The position numbers and the translations under genes are program-made. The notes beneath the pieces are model-generated. The model was not told where the DNA came from. It did no database searches and saw nothing but the letters and a program-made list of their open reading frames with translations. From assembly GCA_963576725.1 (NCBI GenBank), contig OY755242.1, positions 21,387,315-21,451,314 of the forward strand: a DNA stretch of 64,000 nucleotides. Direction: 5' to 3'. Positions 11,901 through 23,900 of this stretch are shown piece after piece. Numbering within the stretch: the first letter of the stretch is position 1; each line of letters starts with the position of its first letter. This DNA is from Azorinus chamasolen. Taxonomy: Eukaryota > Mollusca > Bivalvia > Cardiida > Solecurtidae.

Positions 11901-14900
11901 ACTATGCCTAGCCCAATTTGACCTTTGAGCCTGAAGGACGACCTTGACCTTGACACGTCACCCCTCAAAATATGCAGCTTCATGAGATACACATGCATGC
12001 CAAATATCAAGTCTCTATCTCTACTGGTTCAAAAGTTATGGCCAATGTTAAAGTGGGTGATTTGACCCATATACAGTAGAACCCCTATAATGCGACCACT
12101 TAATGAATACACATAAGTGTTGTTGTAAGCAGGTGGTTGCTTAATGCAGGACAAAAGTACTTTTGCCCTGCATTAAGCTACCACCTGCCTCTACCACCCA
12201 GAAGTATACCTCTTTTAGGTGGTCGCATTAGAGGGGTTTAGCTGTATTTGTCCTCTGACCTTGAAGAAAGACCTTGACATGTCACCCCTCTAAATGTGTG
12301 GCTTCATGAGATACATATGCATACCAAATATCAAATCTCTATCTGTACTGGCTCAAAAACTATGCCCAATGTTAAAGTTGGTGACAAACAAACAAACAAA
12401 CAGACCAGGCAAAATCAAAGAAAACAAGATGTGTTTGTGAAACACTATGCCCTGATATGACCTTTGACCCAGAAGGATGACCTTGACATGTCATCCCTCA
12501 AAATGTGCAGTTTCATGAGATACACATGCCAAATATCAAGTATTTATCTCTACTGGTTCAAAAGTTATGGCCAATGTTAAAGTTGGTGAATTGACCTATA
12601 TATTTGACCTCTGACCTTGAAGGATGACCCTGACCTTGACATGTCAACCCTCAAAATGTGCAGCTTTAGTATTAGATACATATGCATGCCAAATATCAAG
12701 TCTCTATCTGTACTGGCTGAAAAGTGTTGACCAATTGTTAAAGTTGGTGACAAACAAACAAACAGACATGGCAAATACAATATGCCCCCCCCCACCCCGA
12801 TCTGATCTAGGGGGCATAAAAATTAGTATTCAAGATACAGTTAAGTTTTATATGAATATTTATGGAGTAAAAGGTTAATTAGACCTTCTAAATAAGTTTC
12901 ATATCTCTACAGCTCTGGTGGTATCAGATCGGTAATGACACTGTAACTCATATGAAACAAGGAGTTTGGTTGAACCCCTCTGAAGTGACCACTTACTGAA
13001 TTAAAGAACATTAAGCTCAAATACCCTACGCCAACATATTGTCTGAGAAAAAAAAGTGGTTTCCTGTGACAGATTCCTCTGAAAACCCATCCATGCTTTT
13101 ATTCATGACAATTTGTAAAGCAAATTGGAGACAAATTGGTCAAGAAAAGAAAGTGCTATATAAGCAACAATTTATTGTCCTTAAATAACTACCACCTGTC
13201 TTTAAGACCCAGAATAAGATCTTTTTTGTGATTACCTTAGACCAGGTTTTTAGCACATATAGTGTTTTAAAGCTCCCAGAGGCCAGTCATATGTGGTCTA
13301 CTCACCTGATCACAACTGTCTATGACTCCTTCAAAATCCTTCAGCTGAAGTTTACAGGCAGCTCTGTAAATCAAAAAGTGAGCTAAGCAACAAAACACAG
13401 TCATTTGATGTAACCCTTTACCTGATAAATATGCATGTAAGAAATAATAAGGCAGTGAACCAGTGGCCTAGATAAGGTGTGTACATTAAAACATGTTCAA
13501 GAATATCTCCTTGTTCATCATCAAGCCCTCTGTTGTAACTACTCTTTAGAATCCATAAGCAAACAGAGAAGACCCTGATCGGACGGCTCCTATAGGAGCT
13601 GTCTGACCTGGGTATACTCTGTTTGCAAAGGCATAGAAAGCCGTATTTATGGAGTAAAGGGTTAAAACATTTTCCAGAATATCTCCTTGATTTCTCAATC
13701 AAACTCTGTGTTGTAATCACTCTTTAGAATCGTCTCAAAGATTAGTGTTTGAATATGTACCTTTAGTTACTGCTCTGGTGAATATCAATTTATAAGTAAT
13801 TTTTTATAATGGCACATGAACACAGAAATGTTTGGCTGAAACTGTAAATTGGGTTTATATTATTCAATTGTGTTAATTAGTTATTTAGGACAGGTTGCTG
13901 CTTAAAGCAAGGTGCAGAAAGTAAAACAACGCTCCTATAGGAGCGTTCTGTTTTACTTTCACCTTGCTTTAAGCAGCCACCTGCCTTTTACACAATATAC
14001 TTGATGTAATTTAGTGGCCGTTATAGAGAGGTTTTACTGTATTCCATTTATAAGCAAACAGAACAGATCCTGATCAGATGACTTCTACAGGAACACCTCT
14101 GATCTGGGTCTACTCTGTAAATGCATTAAAAGGTGTATCTATGATTGAAGTAAATGCTTTAGCTCACAACATAGAAATGAGTCCACAAATAATGGATGCC
14201 ACAACTGCCACATATTTCACAATCTTGCCATATAGAACTAGAACAATCACTAAAGGTGATGGAATACCCCCGCTCAGCTGCCTTGATCGCAAATCAAACA
14301 AAATCTTAACCAAATTTTCTGATTTAAAAAGGGACATAATTCTGTCAAAATGCTTGATAGAGTTATGTATTCTTGTCTACAGATGAAGTTTGTAATGGTG
14401 AACAAGTGTTCCAAGTTTCAAAGCTTTATCTCACAGGGTTATGTAGATAAAGTGGACTTTTAACAAAAACCTTATCCAAAAATTCTAAATTAAAAAGGGT
14501 CATGCTTCTGTCAAAATGCTTGACAGAGTTATGTACTCATGCCTACAGATGAAGTTTGTAATGGTGAACAAGTGTTCCAGGTTTCAAAGCTTTATCTCAA
14601 AGGGTTATGTAAATAAGTGGACTTTAACAAAAAACCTTAACCAAAACTTCTCAGTTAAAAGGGCCATGATTCTGTCAAAATACTTGACAGAGTTATGTTC
14701 TCTTGCCTACAGATGAAGCTTGTGATGGTAGGCAAGTGTATAAGTTTCAAAGCTTTATCTCAAAGAGTTATGTAAACAGTGTTCTCAATAAGAACCGGCC
14801 GGCGGCCAAAATAGCCGCTTCAAAACAGATTTCGGCCGGTTCAAATTCGTCAAGAAATGAAAAAATGAAAGTTTAAAAATCGCCGATTGTCCTTTCAAAT

Positions 14901-17900
14901 TGGGCCAGAATTCGTCCGTGTTTTATACAAGACCCCAGACTGGTTCTTTATTTTCGGTACTAACCGTCATGTAAAGTGCGATAAACTGGTGAACCAGTCT
15001 AATCAATGTCGTTGAACGCTTTAGTAATGATCCATGAAATCAGGCATGAAAAAACGTAAATCAATGATTATTTTGGGCAAACTCACACAGCCAAAATCGT
15101 ATGACACAGTAAAATTGTTGATTTTCTAATTTGTTTACACCCATTTCTCAAAGTTTGTTCATGTTTGGAGTTGGAAGTTTACGCGCATGCAGTTTATAAA
15201 AGGCTTTGAACTCCCGATGTTTCGGACCCTCTTCTTCTTCCACTTCCAAAGCATTCCATGTTTAGTGACTGAGTCTGACTCTGAATGTCACTAACAATTA
15301 ATCTCAAAACATCATTATTTCTTAACCCTTTCCCTGTTATATATTTATTCCAATTTTCAATACATGCGGATTGTTGTGTTCTGCGTCCAGTTGTTTTGTT
15401 CTGCGTCCTCTTTTGCATAACACTCAAACCTCTGACATAAAATCACATAATCTTCAACTTGCATAAGATGATCAGTATTATTTAGTTGTAGAAGTCGCAA
15501 AATAGTTATAATGAAAGGTGGAAGGTTGAATATTGTGGCCAAAAACTAAAGAAAAAGATCTATCAAATTCCATTAGCAAAAAGCACACCCTGATGGCCTG
15601 ATCAGATGGCTCCTATAGAAGCTGTCTGATCAGGATCTACTCTGTTTGCAGATGCGTGAAAAGGTGTTTATATGAGGGAAAGGGTTAAAAAAGTAAATGG
15701 TGAGCAACCACCTGTCTTTTTATATCTTGTTTATCTACATTTATTTGTCTGGATCATGATGTCAGAGAGTAAACTTGAGTTTAAGTAGAATTCAAGTAGA
15801 TAGAGGCCTGAGTTAGTATTAATAAAAGTACCCTCAGAACTGCCCAGAATGCAGGAAATGCGATGTAGATTTCAAAATTTTACGGGGGAGAACCCCCCCC
15901 GGACCACCCTCGAAAATAAGTTGGCCTGCTACTTTTGTAATTTGGCCTGTTCAACTAAATCTTATTGAGAACACTGTGTAAATAAGTGGACTTAACCAGG
16001 TTTTGCCACGGACAGACAGACCAACCGACAGACCAACACACTGACTCCTATACACCCCCTCTCAAACGGTATAAAAATGTCTTCATTGTGACTAAGTCAA
16101 GGATCATACTTCTGGTGTTACTGATCCAATATGGAGAGTAAAACCTAGATGCACAACCTCTCATCCAAATAAAGATTTATATGACGTTTCATTACTCTAA
16201 TGTCTGCTAGTAAAGAAACAGAGCATGCAAAAAAACATTTTCAGGCAATGAGTAGTACAGAAAGACAAACACGAATAAATCTATACCTGCAGATTAAGGT
16301 AGTTGGACAGCAGCTGTATAATAACATAAATTAATGAAGATGGAAAGAAGCTTTTTGATTACTTAGATTAGTGTAGACGGACAGAAGCTGTATGATTGCT
16401 TACAGATTAAGGTAGATTGACAGTAGCTGGGTTTCCTCCAGCTGTTTCTCCTCTTCTTCTCCAAGGTCTACTTTGTCCTGCAGTTCCTCTGCGTACCTGG
16501 AGAGATATCCAGTCATTACTGTCATTATAACTGACCATTTGTTTGTATAACGTTCCATTTTAAAATTACAAGGTAAATTGAATTATCAAATCATGCCCGA
16601 CATCATAATTGACCCTTCGTTTGTATAAATTTTCGTTACCCATTCCCTCATATTGACGATTTTTGACGACTCTGTAAAAGTCACTTTTATCCAAAGATTA
16701 GCTGAAAAGTTTATTGAATTTGAAGCCCATTTGTGAGGTTACTCGATTGAATTTCTGAGTTTACCTCAGTGTTGATGTATCCTTTCCCTGATGAATATTT
16801 TGTACCTTAATTTGTGACTTCGTGAATATTCTTTACCTGAATTTGCATAAATTATAATGGTCAGTGAAAAAATGGGATTTTTTGCCACTTCATAAACAGT
16901 AGAATGATATCTTTATTATTCCATATGCAAACAAAGGAAGGAGCTCATACAGGAGCTACCTGGGTCCATGCTTATAAAACTTTTAGTTGAGTCTGAGTTC
17001 GTTCTCAAGTTTTTGATTGGTTAGATTTGAGCCTTTGGCTCAAATCTGACCAATCAAAAGCTTGAGAACTCAAATCTGACCAATCAAAAGTTTGAGAACA
17101 AACTCAGACTCAACTAAAAAGCTTTATAAGCAAGATCTGAGTCTCACTGTAACCACATCTGTGTCTACATTTTATGCCTTCCTCATAGTACATGTAGTAG
17201 GTTTTCTTGCTCAACTCAGTACAGCTTACCTCATTGTAACTGTGTTTTATGTTTACCAAAGTGTACCTGTATTTTCTGTGCATCCTTAGTGTAGCTGTAT
17301 TTTATACTAACATGTGCATCCAGTGTAGCTGTATTTTATGTGCATCCTTAGTGTAGCTGTATTTTATGCTAACTTGTGCACCCACAGTGTATCTGTATTT
17401 TATGTGCATCCTTAGTGTAGCTGCATTTTATGCTAACTTGTGCACCCACAGTGTTGCTGTATTTTATGTGCATCCTTAGTGTAGCTGTATTTTATGCAAA
17501 CTTGTGCACCCACAGTGTAGCTGTATTTTATGTGCATCCTTAGTGTAGCTGTATTTTATGCTAACCCACAGTGTAGCTGTATTTTATGCTAACTTGTGCA
17601 CCCACAGTGTAGCTGTATTTTATGTGCATCCTTAGTGTAGCTGTATTTTATGCTAACTTGTGCACCCACTGTGTAGCTGTATTTTATGTGCATCCTTAGT
17701 GTAGCTGTATTTTAAGCTAACTTAGGCACCCATAGTGTAGCTGTATTTTATGTGCATCCTTAGTGTAGCTGTATTCTATGCTAACCCATTGTGAAGCTGA
17801 ATTTAATGTAAATCCACAGTGTAGTTGTATTTCATGTGCATCCTTAGTGTAGCTGTATTTTATGCTAACTTGTGTATCCTGAGTGTAGCAGTATGCCAAC

Positions 17901-20900
17901 CTAATGTGTAGCTGTATGCTAACCTATGTGAATCCTAAGATAACCTCACTAGTTAACGTCAATGCATCTACATTTCATTTTATGCATATCTCAGTGTAGC
18001 TGTATTTTATGATTACTTCTGTGTAGCTGTATTTTATGCTTACCTCAGTATAGTTGCTTATGCTTACTCCAGAGTTACTGTATTTTAGGCTTACTTCAGT
18101 GTTACTATCTTTTATGCTTACTTCAGGGTTACTGTATTTTATGTTTTCCTTAGTGTTGTAGTATTGTATGCTTACCTCAGTGGGACTGTATTCTAAGACT
18201 ATGCTTCACTAAGTGTAACTGTATTTTATGATTCACTAAGTGTAGCTGTATTTTATGCTTATAGTGTAGCTGTATACCACGCTTAACTTAATGTAGCTGC
18301 ATTTTCTGCTTAACTCAGAGTAACTGTATTTTATGCTTAACTTAGATGAGCTGTACGTTTTGCTTTACTTAGTATAGCTGTACTTTTGCTTACTTTAGAG
18401 CTTTGCTGTATTTTTTCTTGGCTTTGCTAAACTCTTTCTCCTTGTAAAGTTTGTTCCCAATTTCCCTTATCTCTTTGCAAATAGTCATCATGAGTTCAGG
18501 GTATTCTTTCTGTGAAGATAAAACAACAAACAAATTGCATATATAGATAAAAGTGACTTAAACATCAGTAAATATCATGTCTCCTGCTAACTGCGACCTG
18601 ACTCGTATTTGCAAACAGCTTGGATCCAGATGAGACTCTGAGTAACTTGGCATCTCATCAGGATCTAAGCTGTTTGACACTTTGTCCATAGTTTCTGAAA
18701 AGCTTGAACGAATAGGAAGTAGTCAAAACTATGAATGGTTGACTAAGACAGGTTCTACTGTGATCAGCCGTTATGTCAAGACACAACTCTAATCATGGTC
18801 TGTACCATTTCCTGTAATAGTGGACAAATTGATGATTTCAGTAACAGTGCAGACCCTGATCAAAGCACAATCATTAGCTGTGGCGTCTGCAATATTGGTG
18901 AATAAACTGATTCAAATGACAGCCCAGACTCTGATCAGACATTGCATGGGTCTATATGGTTTGCTAATAATCAAGTCAAGGATTCAGCGCAAAAGTGTCA
19001 CTACTGCAATCTAAGTGGAAAACCGCCCCTTCAAAATACCAACAAAGATGACAGTACACAGATTATGACAATACCATGACCTTTTTCTTTCCTTGAAAAA
19101 CAGACTTACCCCAACCTAGTAAACTATAGATAAAGATGCGTATTCAAATACCAAAATCATCATTTCTCCAAACCCTATGTCATGACCACTCTTTAGAATC
19201 ATCGCAAAGAGATGATTCTAAAGAGTGGACACAACATGGGGTTTGGTGGAGAAATAAAGGAGCTATTCTTTTTTAACCCTTTCCTTTATATAAACACATT
19301 TTTACACAACTGCAAACAGAGTAGACCAAGATCAGACGGCTCCTGTAGGAGCCGTCTGATCAGGGTCTGCTTGTTTGCTAATGGAATCTGAAAAATCTGT
19401 TTCTTTACTTTCTAAAATGATTACAAGGTTCCACCTTCCATATTTCATAATTACCGTTTTGTTCATGAATATTCAGTAGGTATTGAAATTCAAAATAAAC
19501 ATAGAACAGGGAAAGGGTTATGCATCTTATTGATTGCTCTGACCACAGAATAGCCTACTTACAGCTTCAAAGTCCATGCCTGCATCTCCAGGGATGTCTG
19601 GGTACTTGTCGCCAGTCCCATCATCTGTTACACACATCGTCGACAGGTCCTCGGAGGGGTCAACTTCTCCGCAATCTTTGATCATACAAGTCTGAATACA
19701 AAAGATTATTTAACCATTTTCTTCATATAAACACGTTTTCAGGCATTTGCAAACAGAGTAGACCCAGATCAGATGGCTCCTATAGGAGCCATCTGATCAG
19801 GGTCTGCTGTGTATGCTAATGGAATTTGATAGATCTGTTTCTTTACTTTCTAAAATGCTACAATTTTCCACCTTCAATAGTCAATACTGCATTACAAGTA
19901 TTTTATCCATGAATACTCAGTAAGTATTGAAATTTGGAATAACAGGTAAACGGATAATGAAGTATGAGTCCATTAGATTATATGAAGTTGTCAATAATGC
20001 CATTGTTAACCATTCCCTCATAGGCTAGTTTTAGATCCAGCCACTTTGGTTAAATCTACTGAAAAGGAGCATTAACTAGAGAAAACGAAAAAATTTGAAA
20101 TTTGTAGTTTGAAACCATTGTGATAAAAAGAGCATTTGCCCCTATAGGAGCAAATGCTCTATTTATCACAATGGTTTCAACAGGTGATTTTTACAGGGGC
20201 GTAGAAAGGCATATTTAGGAGGAAAGGGTTAAATAAATATTTTTCCTTCGTATTTTGTGTCCATACATACTGTAGGTTAAGTATTTCATGTGTGTAAAGT
20301 AAAATTACTCCATAAATATTCATATAAGTATTAATGACATCATTTTAAATTCCATATGAAAACAAGAAAAGTTTGGCCATGGCAGAAACTGTAGAATCAG
20401 ATAGATGTATATACATGTAATTCCAAAATCAAACACAGCAGACCCCGATTAGACGACTCCTATGTGAGCTGTCTGATCTAGGTCTACTCTGTTAACAAAG
20501 GTGTTAAATGGCATATACATTTGAGAAAAGGGTTGAGTGACTGCTTACCGATAAAACATGGGTTAACCCATTCCCACATAGGCCATTTTTAGATCCAACC
20601 TCTTTGATTAAATCTACCAAAAAGGAGCATAAACTAGGAAATTTTCATAATTGTGTAGTTTTGAAACCGTTGTGATAAATAGAGCATTTGCTCCTAGGGA
20701 GCAAATGCTCTATTTATCACAATGGTTTCAATAAGTGGCTTTTTAGAGGTGTCAAAAGGCGTCAATATGCGAGAAGGGTTAAGACAGACTTTACTGTGAA
20801 TGCTGGATACATTTAGAATGTTGCATAATTAACCTTCAGACAAAAATCGGCAAATAGTGCAAACCAAGATCAAACACCTCCTTAACCCTCTATTCCAGAT

Positions 20901-23900
20901 CAAATTGCGCCCGACGCTCCCAAATCGAATTCAGCATTACAAACCATTACGGGAGACTCAGTGTCTGAATATTTAACCCTTTACTTCATGAATATTCATG
21001 TGAGAAAAAATGACATGAATATTAATAAGATTAATTTTTATAATGGAACATGACCGCAGGAATATATGGCCATGGCAGAAACTGTAGAATCATATCTATA
21101 TTATTTCAATTTAAGCAAACAGAGCTGACCCAGATCAGATGGCTCCTATAGGAACCACCTGATCTTGGTCTACTCTGTTTGCATTGGCGGGAACAAGAAG
21201 TGTTTATATAAGGTAAAAGGGTCATGGTAATTAGTTTACAGTGATTAATCTAGGTCTGCGTCCTGCATCAGAGACGCATTAAAATAGCAAAAAACGCATC
21301 ATTCTGAAGTGTAAGCGTCCTAAAGGACACATTAAAATATGGCTGCGTGTAGCCGTTGAAGTAAATTTCACGTAGTGAAACTACTAGAACACCGTAGCGA
21401 TATCAACATCCGACTGTTGTATGTATTTTACAACAATGATTTTGATTGGTTAGTATGCAGCAGGATGTTCATAATGAGCCAATGAAAACGTTCCTTTTAA
21501 AATGGCAGCACCGAAAGACCCCGGATAATCCAAGATGCTGCTACCGAAAATAGTCGCTAAGATCGACTCAAATCAAACGATGTTAGGTCAATTGTGTCCC
21601 AGCGACATGATTTCAACGTTCGTGGATCAAAATAAGGATCCCGAATCCGATGTAATGGAGGAAAATAACGACTGTCAGCTTAAAGAGAGAAAGAGTTCTG
21701 ACCAAAGTGGTTGGCGACTTACTCCTAGTTGACTTCTGTTAGGCAACGGACGGTCGACTTGATTTCATGTTTTGCTGCATATGCGACAAATATCAGTCCA
21801 ACCATTGCATGGTAAATGTACACACTACCGAAACACTATCGAAAATATCATTTTGTTGCTTCGTGCCAGGGAAGTAGTCCACACATGGGTACTCTGAATG
21901 GTGGTATCGATCTACTTTCGGTTTTGACAATATTCGACATCCATGCTGTCTTAACCCTTTCCTTCATGTAAACGTGTTTTCACACATTTGCAAACAGAGT
22001 AGAACCAGATCAGACGGCTCCTATAGAAGTTGTCAGAAAAGGGTCTGTTGTTTGCTAATGGAGTTTGATAGATCAGTTTCTTTAAAGTTTCTGAAATATC
22101 TACAATATTCCACCTTCCAAATTTGATTATAACTACTTTTTCCATGAATATTCACTAGGTACAGTACTGGTACTTGGTATAAACAGAACAGGGAAAAGTT
22201 AACAGCTCATTGATGAGACTAGCCAGGAAACCTGGTTATACTTATAACTATAATGCAATAAATGTTCTAAAACTAGAATGTAACTGCAGAATTACTATTT
22301 AACATCAGTTTTCTTTTAATTTTATGCTTTGGGACTCATCAATTTAGTTTGGGACTCATGGTTTTCCTGTGGGACTCATTGTTTTCAGATTAGTGAGTCC
22401 TGGGACTCATGGTTCAAATTTCTAGATTAATCACTGGTTTAAGAAACCAAAGTTCAAGAAATTAACTTAGTGTTCAACCCGTAACCCTTTCCCTCATATA
22501 AATGTGTTTTCACGCATTTGCAAACAGAGTAGACCCAGATCAGACGGCTCCTATAGGAGCCGTCTGATCAGGGTCTGCTCTGTTTGCTTATGGAACTTGA
22601 TAGATATGTTTCTTTAGTCTTTAAAATGGCTACAATGTACCACCTTCCATATTTCATTATAACAAGTTTGCCCATGAATATTCAGTAGGTATTCAAATTT
22701 GAAATAAACATAGAACAGGGAAAGGGTTAACTCTCCATGAATATTCAAACAATAATTATTGACACCATGAATATTAATTCTAAAGATTTATTGTTATAAT
22801 TGCTCATGGACAGAGGAGAATTTATATTATTTCATAAGCAAACAGAGCAGACACTACAGAAGTGTCTGATCTGGGTCTACTCTGTTTACAAGGGCACTAA
22901 AGGCACATTTATGGAGTCAAGAGTTAGTTTGTTGATTACATGTACCTGTTTTGGCTTTTCTCCTTCTTTGTCTATATTTTCTAGCTCTTTGACGATGTTC
23001 ATGCCTGCTATCACTTTGCCAAAGACAACATGTTTATTGTCCAAATGAGGTGTGGCTACTGTGGTGATAAAGAACTGGGAACCATTAGTGTTCGGCCCAG
23101 CATTGGCCATACTTAGCAAACCTGGAACATCGTGCTGAAATGAAACAGAACAATTGGATACCTCAATCTTTACCAATTTCACTAAAAAAACACAGTTCCA
23201 GCTAAGAGGTGTAACCTAAACTATTCAGAACCAGAAATATACTTTCAAAAGCCTTTAACCCATTGCTATTTTTAGACCTAAACTATTTGAATAAATCTAC
23301 TGAAAAGGAGAATTTATTAGAAAAAGGGAAAAACTTAGAATTGTATAGTTTCGAAACCATTGTGATAAATACAGCATTTGCTCCTACAGAACAAATGTTC
23401 TATTTATTACAATGGTCTCAAACACTTTTACAGAGGCATCAGAAAGCATCAGTATGAGGGAATGGGTTAATCCTTGAATTTCCAAAGTAGAATGGTCCAT
23501 CAGTTTTTAATGACAAGAGTCAATTTAGTATGTAAGGGTATCATTTGCAACAGGATATTGAATGACAAACAGTGCAGACACTGATCAGAGAGTTCCTATA
23601 GGGGCCCTCAGATCTTAAGTCTATACCGTTTGCAAATGCCAGTACACTCAATGCCTGCACTGAAGAGTTAATTTCTCAAACAAACAATAAGTATGAGAAA
23701 ATGGGATTTTGTATCTGAAATACATACATGTATACATGTATACTACTTTTACCCTCAGCTCTGATAAATGTTTGTTTGCATTTCTTGCACCAGAAATATG
23801 TCCCTTTTCTGGAGTTACGAAAAACTTGTTTCTATATCGGTAGCGTAGACAAGATGAATACATATTTCCAAGAATAAACCCTTTATTTCTCTACCAAACT

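Larger units (their letters stand above)
14290..16078 (+). repeat. Pearl-like tandem array split by a hAT-like insertion
   Basis: Three ~178 bp units (TTCTGTCAAAATGCTTGA, CTACAGATGAAGTTTGTAAT, TTCAAAGCTTTATCTCA) before 14770. The array resumes at 15977 with AATAAGTGGACTTAACCAGG, then a GACAGACAGACC tract and a weak hairpin. The break is exactly the hAT-like element 14777-15976. Confidence 0.65.

Noticed and set aside
17092..17289. 65-codon hydrophobic ORF resembling a membrane peptide
   Set aside because: It runs from a family F palindrome into the start of the exon 6-derived tandem array inside a PPID intron.
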